Of a DNA stretch of 64,000 nt, positions 10,812 through 18,125 are shown piece after piece (the stretch's first letter is position 1; each line of letters begins with the position of its first letter). Source of the stretch: Mycobacterium sp. M26 (lineage in GTDB: Bacteria > Actinomycetota > Actinomycetes > Mycobacteriales > Mycobacteriaceae); NCBI RefSeq assembly GCF_001494595.1, contig NZ_LN929908.1, positions 3,564,468 to 3,628,467 on the forward strand. Reading direction: 5' to 3'. Below the pieces are notes generated by a model that searched no databases, was not told where the DNA came from, and was given only the letters and a program-made list of their open reading frames with translations. The position numbers and the translations under genes are program-made.

Positions 10812-11875
10812 CCTATCTCAAGCTGACCACCTATTTCGGTGAGCGCGCACGGGCGGGCTCACAGTTCCTGGCCGAGGCCCTGCTCGACATGTACGACGAG
10901 CACGAGGTGGCCGCCAGCGTGCTGCTGCGCGGGATCGCCAGTTTCGGCCCGCGCCATGTCATTCGCAGCGACGAGTCGCTGACCCTCTCGGAGGATCCGC
11001 CGGTGGCACTGGCCGCCGTGGACACCGAGGAGGTGATCGGTGCGCTGATCGCCGAGGCGGTCGAGATGACCCCGCGGGGTCTGATCACCCTGGAACGGGC
11101 ACACCTGCTCAGCAGTGATCTGGCACAGGCTCCGCTGCCCGACGGCGACGCCGTCAAGCTCACGATCTATATCGGCCGGCGGCGCCGGGTGAACGGCCAG
11201 CCGGGCTACTACGCGGTGTGCGATCTGCTGCACCAGAGCGGGTTCGCCGGCGCCACCGTGTTCCTCGGCGTCGACGGCACCGCCCACGGCCACCGCCGCC
11301 GCGCTCACTTCTTCAGCCGCAATGTCGACGTGCCGATCATGATCATCGCGATCGGCACCAGCGCGCAGGTGCAGCAGGTACTCCCCGGCCTTGAAGCCGT
11401 GCTGTATCAGCCGCTGGTCACCGTCGAGCGGGTCCGGGTGTGCAAACGCGACGGCCAGTTGCTGGACCGTCCACCAGCACTGCCCGCGGTCGACGCCCAC
11501 GGCCGCGAACTACGCCAGAAGCTGATGATCTACACCTCGGAGTCCAGTCACTACGACGGCGCCCCGATCCACCGTGCGCTGGTGCGCAAGCTCTGGGAGT
11601 CCGAGACTGTCAGCGGCGCAACGGTATTGCGCGGCATCTGGGGTTTCCACGGCGACCACAAGCCGCACGGCGACAAGCTCATCCAGTACGGCCGCCAGGT
11701 GCCGGTGACCACGATCGTCGTCGACACCCCCGAGGTCATCGCCGGGTGCTTCGACCTGATCGATGAGGTGACGGGCACCCATGGCCTGGTGACCTGCGAG
11801 ATGGTGCCCGCGCTGTTGATGCTCGACGGCGGACAGCGCCGCGGCGCCACCGATCTGGCCGACTACCGTTACTAG
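10808..11875 (+). CDS. Triple DUF190 domain protein
   Basis: A 355-residue soluble protein made of three tandem DUF190 units at about residues 1-102, 115-212 and 236-333. Each has the opening KLxxY, a central VLLRGIASFG-type motif (VFLGVDGTAHG and VLRGIWGFHG in units 2 and 3) and a V-P-x-x-I strand. DUF190 proteins have a PII-like ferredoxin fold and usually carry one domain; three copies in one chain could give an intramolecular PII-like trimer. Its ATGA overlap with the second crcB gene implies a role in fluoride handling, perhaps gating or sensing. That role is inference; the domain calls are from sequence pattern. Confidence 0.85.
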   Translation: MTYLKLTTYFGERARAGSQFLAEALLDMYDEHEVAASVLLRGIASFGPRHVIRSDESLTLSEDPPVALAAVDTEEVIGALIAEAVEMTPRGLITLERAHLLSSDLAQAPLPDGDAVKLTIYIGRRRRVNGQPGYYAVCDLLHQSGFAGATVFLGVDGTAHGHRRRAHFFSRNVDVPIMIIAIGTSAQVQQVLPGLEAVLYQPLVTVERVRVCKRDGQLLDRPPALPAVDAHGRELRQKLMIYTSESSHYDGAPIHRALVRKLWESETVSGATVLRGIWGFHGDHKPHGDKLIQYGRQVPVTTIVVDTPEVIAGCFDLIDEVTGTHGLVTCEMVPALLMLDGGQRRGATDLADYRY

Positions 11876-12204
11876 CTGTCGGCCAGCACGGTCAGCAGGA
11901 TCACCGAGTCGTCGGCGGCGTGCAGGCCGTGGCGCTCCCGCGGCACCACCAGCAGATCGCCCGGCAGGCCGTCCCAGCTGTCGTCGGCGGTGCTGAGCTG
12001 GACGTGACCGCGCAACACCTGCAGGGTGGTTTCCCCCGGGCTCTGGTGCTCGCTGAGATCCGATCCGGCCGCCAGGGCGATCAGGGTCTGCCGAAGCTGA
12101 TGATCATGCCCGCCGTGCACGGTGTGGGCCGACCGGCCGCTCTTGGCCGACCGCGCCGCACTGAGGTGCTCGTCGGCGAGCTGGGACAGGGACACGAATT
12201 CCAT
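11872..12204 (-). CDS. Small cupin-domain protein
   Basis: A 110-residue single-cupin protein. Cupin motif 1 is EHQSPGETTLQVLRG at about residues 52-66 and motif 2 is GDLLVVPRERHGLHA at about 84-98, with His and Glu positioned to bind a metal. The ATG at 12204 is used because the upstream extension is inside the neighbouring gene. It is the last gene of a leftward operon (LLM oxidoreductase, membrane protein, cupin), and its stop overlaps the stop of the DUF190 gene. Function unknown; possibly a sensor or isomerase. Confidence 0.82.
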   Translation of the reverse strand: MEFVSLSQLADEHLSAARSAKSGRSAHTVHGGHDHQLRQTLIALAAGSDLSEHQSPGETTLQVLRGHVQLSTADDSWDGLPGDLLVVPRERHGLHAADDSVILLTVLADS

Positions 12205-12220
12205 CACAACCTCCGAAGAT

Positions 12221-12655
12221 TCACGCGCCGAGCAGCAGGACGCCGCCGACCAGCAGGGCCGCCACCTTGACGACCTCGAACCCGACATAGACGAAGTGGG
12301 CATGCGAACGACCGGACTCGGCCTGGCCGGCGTCAGCGAGCACCGCATCCGAGCGGCGCGTCAGCGCCGGGCGCACCCCGATCACCTGGACGAGCAGCGC
12401 ACCGATGGCCACCAGCGCCGCCGCTGTGATCGCGCCACTGGGCCGGCCCACCACCAGCGCCACGACGACCACCGCCGCCAGCACGATCTCGCACGCGTTG
12501 AGCGCCCGGAACACCAGCCGCCCGATGCCCAGGCCCAGCGGGATCGTCACGCCGGGCGCACGGAACTTCAACGGTGCTTCGAGGAACGAAATGGCCAGCA
12601 CCATGCCCAGCCACACGAAAATCGCTGCGACCGCGACCGCCACCCAGGTGTCCAC
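12221..12655 (-). CDS. Four-helix membrane protein of unknown function
   Basis: A 144-residue hydrophobic protein with about four membrane helices (near residues 5-25, 56-72, 75-95 and 122-142). The GTG start at 12655 lies nine bases from the stop of the LLM oxidoreductase and its stop is 16 bases before the cupin gene, so the three are probably co-transcribed. The FLEAPLKFRAPGVTIPLGLGIGRLVF segment between helices 1 and 3 is the most distinctive part. I recognise no catalytic residues. Confidence 0.75.
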   Translation of the reverse strand: MDTWVAVAVAAIFVWLGMVLAISFLEAPLKFRAPGVTIPLGLGIGRLVFRALNACEIVLAAVVVVALVVGRPSGAITAAALVAIGALLVQVIGVRPALTRRSDAVLADAGQAESGRSHAHFVYVGFEVVKVAALLVGGVLLLGA

Positions 12656-12664
12656 GACTCCCCC

Positions 12665-13525
12665 TCACTGCCACACTGCGGCGAGACCCCCCACCCATTC
12701 TGCAGCCTGCGTCGCATCCTCCGGCGGCGAGGCCACCAGAACGAGTTCGTCCACGCCTAACTCTGCCAGCCGCCCGGCATCAGACGGGTGCGGATCGACC
12801 AGGGCAACGGCGACGTACAGATCACCGATGTCGCGGCCGGCCTGCGCGCAGAAGGCGGCCAGCGTGCCGAGCTTGTCGGCGACGTCGTCGCAGTCACGCA
12901 GGTTGAACCCGTACCACCCGTCACCCCACTGCGCGACCCGGCGCAGCGCGGGCTCACTGTTGCCGCCCAACAGAATTGGGATCCGCCGATCACGCACCGG
13001 TTTGGGGTTCACCCGGATTCCGGCAAAGGAGGCGAATTCACCGGTGTACGTGGCAACATCGTCGCGCCACAGCGTGCGCATAGCCGCGACGTAGTCGGCG
13101 GTGCGAGCGGCCCGGCGTTCGAAGGGAACACCGAGGGCATCGAATTCCTCACGCGACCAACCGATTCCGATGCCCAGCGAGAACCGGCCGCCACTGAGCT
13201 TGTCGAGGCTGGCAGCCTGCTTGGCGACGATCACCGGGTTGTGCTCCGGCAGCAGCAGCACGCCGGTCGCCAGCCCGATGCTGGTGGTCGCCGCCGCCGC
13301 GAAGGACAGCCCGATCATCGGGTCGATCCAGTCGGCGACCGCCGGAACCGCGATCTGTCCGTCGTCGGCGTACGGGTAACGCGACGCGGAGTCGTCGACC
13401 ATGACCACGTGCTCACCGGACCACAAGGTGACGAAGCCGTGCGTCTCGGCGGCGCGAGCGACGGTCTCGATGACGGCCCGCTCGGAGCCCGAACCGATAC
13501 CCAGTGCGTGCAGGCCGATTCGCAT
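12665..13525 (-). CDS. LLM-class F420-dependent oxidoreductase
   Basis: A 286-residue luciferase-like monooxygenase-family TIM barrel, likely using cofactor F420 as most mycobacterial members do. Visible features are the N-terminal MRIGLHALGIG strand, GEHVVMVDD, the GRFSLGIGIGWSREEFDALG segment and RRIPILLGGNSEPALRRVAQWGDGWYG. Several start codons cluster (13537, 13534, 13525); 13525 places the conserved first strand at the N-terminus. It heads a three-gene leftward operon. The substrate cannot be told from sequence. It resembles the LLM gene near pgmA in M. tuberculosis. Confidence 0.9.
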   Translation of the reverse strand: MRIGLHALGIGSGSERAVIETVARAAETHGFVTLWSGEHVVMVDDSASRYPYADDGQIAVPAVADWIDPMIGLSFAAAATTSIGLATGVLLLPEHNPVIVAKQAASLDKLSGGRFSLGIGIGWSREEFDALGVPFERRAARTADYVAAMRTLWRDDVATYTGEFASFAGIRVNPKPVRDRRIPILLGGNSEPALRRVAQWGDGWYGFNLRDCDDVADKLGTLAAFCAQAGRDIGDLYVAVALVDPHPSDAGRLAELGVDELVLVASPPEDATQAAEWVGGLAAVWQ

Positions 13526-13557
13526 GCCTCGCATCATGGCACGGGCATCATGGGCTG

Positions 13558-13752
13558 GTGGGCGATGATGCGGTAGCGGTATTGCAGCGCTGGCAGGATG
13601 CCGGGGCCCGCTGGTCGGTGATCGCCCGCCACGGCGCTTCGGTGACGGTGGGGCTCTATCGCTGCGACGGCGGCGAGGAGGTGGATCGGATCATCTCCGA
13701 CGATCCGCGCCTGCTGGCGTTTCTCGCTGATCGACTCAGCAGCGACGACTAA
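13558..13752 (+). CDS. Small conserved-looking protein, unknown function
   Basis: A 64-residue reading frame from GTG 13558, divergent from the LLM gene (33 bases between starts). The protein begins VGDDAVAVLQRWQDAGARW and ends in an acidic FLADRLSSDD. It has the amphipathic strand-helix look of small cytoplasmic mycobacterial proteins and codon use like its neighbours. An upstream in-frame start would overlap the LLM gene. No motif recognised; real coding status is likely but not certain. Confidence 0.5.
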   Translation: MGDDAVAVLQRWQDAGARWSVIARHGASVTVGLYRCDGGEEVDRIISDDPRLLAFLADRLSSDD

Positions 13753-13756
13753 AGCC

Positions 13757-14092
13757 TCAGAGCTGGATGAAGCCGCCGTTCCACCAGACACCCCACGCGG
13801 GCAGGTCGGGGTTCCACACCACCGGCAGCCACGGCGCCCACACCGGCGGCGGGGGCGGCGGGGGTGCCCACACCGGAATCACACCGTCGATGTCTCCGCG
13901 GTGTCCGGGCGGCGGCAGATAGCCCTGCCCGGGCGGCAGCGGATTACCTGGTGCGCCGACGTTCACCCCAGGGCCGCCGGGAATCCACGGCGGTCCGGGC
14001 TGGCCAGGCGGGTCCGCGTGTGCAGCACCGGCTGCGAAGCCGAGTGCGGCCGCCGCCAGCACGCCGGCCGCGGCGATGTTTTTCCACGTCAT
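13757..14092 (-). CDS. Proline/glycine-rich exported protein
   Basis: A 111-residue protein with a signal peptide (MTWKNIAAAG, hydrophobic core, cleavage near AHA-DPP at residue 26). The short mature part is rich in Pro, Gly and Trp and includes a run of seven prolines. Such small Pro-rich exported proteins are frequent in mycobacteria. The ATG at 14092 gives the signal peptide; longer extensions do not. The gene stands alone, converging with the small gene at 13558. Confidence 0.75.
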   Translation of the reverse strand: MTWKNIAAAGVLAAAALGFAAGAAHADPPGQPGPPWIPGGPGVNVGAPGNPLPPGQGYLPPPGHRGDIDGVIPVWAPPPPPPPVWAPWLPVVWNPDLPAWGVWWNGGFIQL

Positions 14093-14194
14093 ATCGGTTA
14101 CTCCTGGATCGGGCCTGCTCACCGGCAGGACACACCACGACCCCCTTCGAACAGGTTCTGTACCCGGGCGGCGCCGTCGGGTAAACACGGCGGT

Positions 14195-14692
14195 ATGCGA
14201 GGCATCGGGTGGGTGGTGGTCGGGTGTGCACTGATGCTCGCGGCGTGCGGCGCCCGCCCGGACACCACCGCAACGCCGAGCCCGACGTCCTCCACTGCGT
14301 CCTCGACGCCCACGACTGCCAGCACGACGGTGGCCGCCGCTCCGGTCCAGCGCACCGTGCGCTGGGTGGATCTACAGCCCGGTGATTGCCTGGCCGACCC
14401 GCCGCCCAGCGACCCGGCCGTGGTGATGGTGACCGTGATCGACTGTGCCGCGCCCCATCAGGCCGAAACGTTTCTGCGGGCGCCCATTCCGGTCAACGAC
14501 GCGCTGACCGACGTCGGCAACCAGCAATGCGGTGCCGGGTTGACGGCCTACACCGGCGGCGGGCCATACACGATCAGCTACCTCATCGACTCCGAGCAGG
14601 ACCGCACGTCCAACAACCCGTACCCGAGCACCGTGATCTGCCTGCTGCAGGCCCCCGGTGGACAGTCGCTGACCGGATCCGCGCGCCGCTGA
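14195..14692 (+). CDS. Lipoprotein with a septum-formation (Septum_form-like) domain
   Basis: A 165-residue lipoprotein. The lipobox LAAC places the acylated cysteine at residue 18. A Thr/Ser-rich linker runs to about residue 50, and a domain beginning VRWVDLQPGDCLADPP follows, with DCAAPHQAETF and further cysteines (QQCGAG, VICLL). The GDCL...DC.xPHxAE pattern is that of the actinobacterial septum-formation-related domain, a poorly characterised extracellular module. The ATG at 14195 is the only start giving the lipoprotein signal. Confidence 0.82.
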   Translation: MRGIGWVVVGCALMLAACGARPDTTATPSPTSSTASSTPTTASTTVAAAPVQRTVRWVDLQPGDCLADPPPSDPAVVMVTVIDCAAPHQAETFLRAPIPVNDALTDVGNQQCGAGLTAYTGGGPYTISYLIDSEQDRTSNNPYPSTVICLLQAPGGQSLTGSARR

Positions 14693-14723
14693 GCTTGTCG
14701 GTACCCGCCGCTACCGTGGCGCG

Positions 14724-15125
14724 ATGGCCCAGGTGTTCGAAGCGACGTGGTTCTTCCTGCCGGGTATACCGCCCTATGCGGTCTGCGACGACCTGGAGGC
14801 GTTGGCCGCGTGGGCACATGAACACCTGCCCCGGCAGGGCAAGCGGGCCCGCCCACTGCTGGTCGGCGACGACAGGTCGCTGTGGTTCCTGCAGTCCGAC
14901 GGCAGCCTGAGCGCCATCTCGCGGATCCGCCGGTCGTGGCGCTTCCCCAGTGCCAGCGACGCCTACTGGCGGGCCCGGGAAGGCCTTGACGCATGGAATC
15001 AACGCCCACACCCGCCGCACACACCGGAACGCCGCAGACACATCCCGATCGTGGTCAGTACGCTGAGCGCCGACGAACACGGCTATCTGCAGTGGCTGGA
15101 GGACAACTGGCAGTCGGTTGACTGA
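14724..15125 (+). CDS. Conserved hypothetical protein
   Basis: A 133-residue soluble protein that I do not recognise. It starts MAQVFEATWFFLPGIPPYAVCDDLEAL, is rich in Trp and Arg, and contains a WFLQSDGSLSAISRIRRSWRFPSASDAYWRAREGL segment that looks like a structured core. No signal peptide or membrane helix. It follows the lipoprotein gene by 31 bases in the same direction and may share its transcript. Confidence 0.7.
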   Translation: MAQVFEATWFFLPGIPPYAVCDDLEALAAWAHEHLPRQGKRARPLLVGDDRSLWFLQSDGSLSAISRIRRSWRFPSASDAYWRAREGLDAWNQRPHPPHTPERRRHIPIVVSTLSADEHGYLQWLEDNWQSVD

Positions 15126-15148
15126 GCAGTATTGCCGCCCAGAGCTTT

Positions 15149-15991
15149 TCAGGCCACGGAGGAGAAGAACTGTCCGGTGGCCGCCGAGGCGTTGAAGGCC
15201 GGGCCGACCGGCCACACATGTCCGCCGCCGTCGACGCTGACGAATTCGACCCGGGTCCCACCGGCGCATCCGGTGGCCATGAATCCGCTGGGGTCGGGTG
15301 CGGGTGGGGCCGGGCAGTTGTCAAGTGCGCGCCACCGCTCGGCCATCGAGGGTGCGCTCACGATGTCGCTGGGACCGCCGCGGCCGACCATGGCCCCGCC
15401 GGTGTAGGGCACCACCGGATCGGCGGTGCCGTGGACGGCCAGGACCGATACCGGCCGCGACGGGTTGCACCCGATGCTCATGCTCAGTGTCCCGGCCACC
15501 GGTGCGACCGCCGACACCAGATCGGCACGCTCACACGCCAACCGGTTGGCCATGAAGGCGCCCGCTGACATCCCGGTGACGAACACCCGGCCAGGCGGGA
15601 TGGCGAAGTCCCGGCTGAGTTGCGCGATGAGGGCGGCCAGGAAACCCACATCGTCGACACCCTCACGGTCGGGTAGCGAGGCGCCGCGACCGTCAGCCCA
15701 GCTCATGTCGATGCCGTCGGGATAGGCCACCACGAACCCGTACTGGTCCGCGACGGCGTTGTAGTTGGTCACCCCGGCCTGCACGGCTCCGGTCTGCCCG
15801 GCACCGTGCAGATTGATCACCAGCCCGGCGGGTTGGGTCAGGCCGGGCGGCACGTGCAGGACGTAGGTGCGCTGCAGGCCACCGAAGGTCAGGGCACCGG
15901 GCGGGTCACCGGGTGCGGCCGACGCCGGCGCCACCGCAACGGCAGCGCTGACGAACAACGCAGCCACCAGTGCTGTCGTACGCGCGATCAC
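15149..15991 (-). CDS. Exported PHB depolymerase/feruloyl-esterase-type hydrolase (LpqC-like)
   Basis: A 280-residue secreted alpha/beta hydrolase. GTG 15991 gives a signal peptide ending near ASA-APG (residue 26). An oxyanion motif NLHGAG lies at about residues 60-65. The nucleophile elbow GMSAG puts Ser at about 142. A likely Asp is in HGTADPVVPYTG (about 191) and the His in GGGHVWP (about 258). These are the signatures of the polyhydroxybutyrate depolymerase/feruloyl esterase (Esterase_phb) family, acting on extracellular esters. Length fits the family. Confidence 0.87.
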   Translation of the reverse strand: MIARTTALVAALFVSAAVAVAPASAAPGDPPGALTFGGLQRTYVLHVPPGLTQPAGLVINLHGAGQTGAVQAGVTNYNAVADQYGFVVAYPDGIDMSWADGRGASLPDREGVDDVGFLAALIAQLSRDFAIPPGRVFVTGMSAGAFMANRLACERADLVSAVAPVAGTLSMSIGCNPSRPVSVLAVHGTADPVVPYTGGAMVGRGGPSDIVSAPSMAERWRALDNCPAPPAPDPSGFMATGCAGGTRVEFVSVDGGGHVWPVGPAFNASAATGQFFSSVA

Positions 15992-16207
15992 GCTCCCAGT
16001 GTGCCTAGCGCGACGGGGAAGTTGGCCAAACGTCGAATTTTCGTGGCCGGAAGTTCGCCCGCTGGTCACCGCGCACGGTGGTTGCGACACGGTCACGGAT
16101 GGATACCTTTTCGTGCATCACTGATCACAGCAGCCTCAACAGTCCCTATCGTCACATGGATCAATCCTCGGCGTCTCCCGCGACGTCTCACCCCCGAAAG
16201 GTGTGCT

Positions 16208-17632
16208 GTGGCGCCGCGTCTCCGCATCCCCGCGCGACCGACGGCCTCGGTGCTTGTCCTGGGTCTGTGCGCGTCGCTGTGCACCGCCCCGCCCGCGTCG
16301 GCCGAGCCATGCCAGGGCGCCTCGGCAGAAGCGCAGCCACTGCCCAACCAGGCCTTCGAGATTCCGAACCCGTCGCGGATCGCCCCGTTCGACCGTCCGA
16401 TCGGCCATAAGCCGGCCGGTGCCAACGACGAGGCCCCGCTGCCCAAGCTCGGCCAGTTGCCGTTGGCGATCATCAAGGCGCTCATACCCAATTCGGGTCA
16501 GGTGCAAAAGCAGGCTGCGGTCACGCCCGTACAGCCCGGCACCGCCACCACCCAGACCCCGCCGGTCGCCCAACAGGCGCCGGCACCTGCGGCCGCTGCC
16601 CAGCCCGCACCGTCGACCGCGCCGGCCGGGACCTCGCTCGTCGGCTGGGTCACCGGACCGGACAGTCCCAACCGCACGGTGCAGCGTTTCGCCATCACTG
16701 GCACCGACCTCGGAATCATGTGGGACAACGGCGATCCCGCCAACCAGCAGGTGCTAATGGCGTTCGGCGACACCAACGGCTTCTGCATGATCCCCGGCAA
16801 GCAGTGGCGCTACAACGTGCTGTTCCGCACCTCGGACCGGTCGCTGGCCAACACCATCACGGTGGCCGACGGGGTGCCGGGCAACCCGTACTCCGGCTCG
16901 CCGGTGTGGCGTCAGGGCATCTCCAAGCAGGTGATCAACAGCATCAACGCCGCACCCGAAGAGACCGGCATCATCCCGACCGCTGGTGTCGGCTTCGGCG
17001 GCAAGCAGTTCATGAACTTCATGTCGATCAGAAGCTGGGACGCCAACGGCGCCTGGAGCACGAACTACTCGGCGATCGCGGTCTCGGGCGACAACGGTGA
17101 GACCTGGGGGGTGTATCCCAACACCGTGCGCACCCCGGGCGGCGGCAACGAGAACTTCCAGATGGGCGCTTTCCTGAAGCCCGGCCCCGGCGATCCGTAC
17201 CTCTACACGTTCGGCACGCCCAACGGGCGCAGCGGTTCGGCGTTCATCGCGCGGGTCCAACCGGCCTACATCCCTGATCTGAGCAAGTACGAGTACTGGA
17301 GTTCGGGCAGCAACTCGTGGGTTCCGGGCAATCCGGCGGCGGCGACTCCCGTCATCCCCGGACCGGTCGGCGAGATGTCGGCTCAGTTCAACACCTATCT
17401 CAAGCAGTATCTGGTGCTGTACTGCAACGGCAACAACGATGTCGTGATGCGGACGGCGCCGGCGCCGCAGGGGCCATGGGGACCTGAGCAGATGCTGGTG
17501 TCCTCCATGCAATTCCCCGGCGGCATCTACGCGCCGTTCCTGCATCCCTGGTCGACGGGCCGCGAGCTGTACTACAACCTCTCGCTGTGGTCGGCGTACA
17601 ACGTGATGCTGATGCACACCGTGCTGCCCTGA
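16208..17632 (+). CDS. Exported DUF4185 domain protein
   Basis: A 474-residue protein. GTG 16208 follows a purine-rich site and gives a signal peptide ending near ASA-EPC (about residue 32). An Ala/Pro/Gln-rich linker spans about residues 95-140. The remaining ~330 residues form a DUF4185-type five-bladed beta-propeller-like domain with repeated aromatic-rich strands (LMAFGDTNGFC, YTFGTPNGRSGSAFIARV, YLVLYCNGNNDVVMRTAP, SLWSAYNVMLMHTVLP). The upstream reading frame overlaps the divergent esterase and was not used. Function unknown; glycan binding or hydrolysis is possible from the fold only. Confidence 0.85.
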   Translation: MAPRLRIPARPTASVLVLGLCASLCTAPPASAEPCQGASAEAQPLPNQAFEIPNPSRIAPFDRPIGHKPAGANDEAPLPKLGQLPLAIIKALIPNSGQVQKQAAVTPVQPGTATTQTPPVAQQAPAPAAAAQPAPSTAPAGTSLVGWVTGPDSPNRTVQRFAITGTDLGIMWDNGDPANQQVLMAFGDTNGFCMIPGKQWRYNVLFRTSDRSLANTITVADGVPGNPYSGSPVWRQGISKQVINSINAAPEETGIIPTAGVGFGGKQFMNFMSIRSWDANGAWSTNYSAIAVSGDNGETWGVYPNTVRTPGGGNENFQMGAFLKPGPGDPYLYTFGTPNGRSGSAFIARVQPAYIPDLSKYEYWSSGSNSWVPGNPAAATPVIPGPVGEMSAQFNTYLKQYLVLYCNGNNDVVMRTAPAPQGPWGPEQMLVSSMQFPGGIYAPFLHPWSTGRELYYNLSLWSAYNVMLMHTVLP

Positions 17633-17640
17633 TCTCAGAC

Positions 17641-17922
17641 CTAGTTGGTCGGATCAGTCGTCGGCGCGGCCGGGCCCTTGGAGTACTGGGTGAGGAACGC
17701 GAACGCCGACACCCCGGCGACGACACCGATGACGCCCCAGAGGATCACCGAGAAGATCAGCGAACCGAACAGGAAGTCGTAGGTCAGCGCGAGGTAGAGC
17801 GCCCACACCACCCGGTAGGCGCACCACAGCGCCACCAGCCCGGAGCTGATGCCGATGGCGAGGCTCTTCTGGCGGTCCACGCGGGCGATCTGCTGCTCGA
17901 CGTTGGGGGGCAGGATCTTCAT
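17641..17922 (-). CDS. Small membrane protein
   Basis: A 93-residue protein with two to three hydrophobic helices (about residues 21-40, 42-54 and 56-78) and a polar tail ending in TTDPTN. It is encoded on the minus strand, eight bases from the convergent DUF4185 stop. An AGGA-type ribosome site lies just upstream of ATG 17922 (minus-strand TCCTGAAAGGACGAC). No known family recognised. Confidence 0.72.
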   Translation of the reverse strand: MKILPPNVEQQIARVDRQKSLAIGISSGLVALWCAYRVVWALYLALTYDFLFGSLIFSVILWGVIGVVAGVSAFAFLTQYSKGPAAPTTDPTN

Positions 17923-18125
17923 CTGTCGTCCTTTCAGGATGCGACGCCGGACTGGCGTCGGCTGGCCAAGTCCATCCCCCTCACCGGGCTACCGATACCA
18001 AGAATGTGACGGCTGCAGCCTTGCGGTTGTATTTGACGACGACGTCACGCTACTGTTCGCAAACCTTCTCGCTGCGGGCGCAACGACGTGCCCACAGCAA
18101 AGCCGCCGATCTCGGGAGTGCAAAC

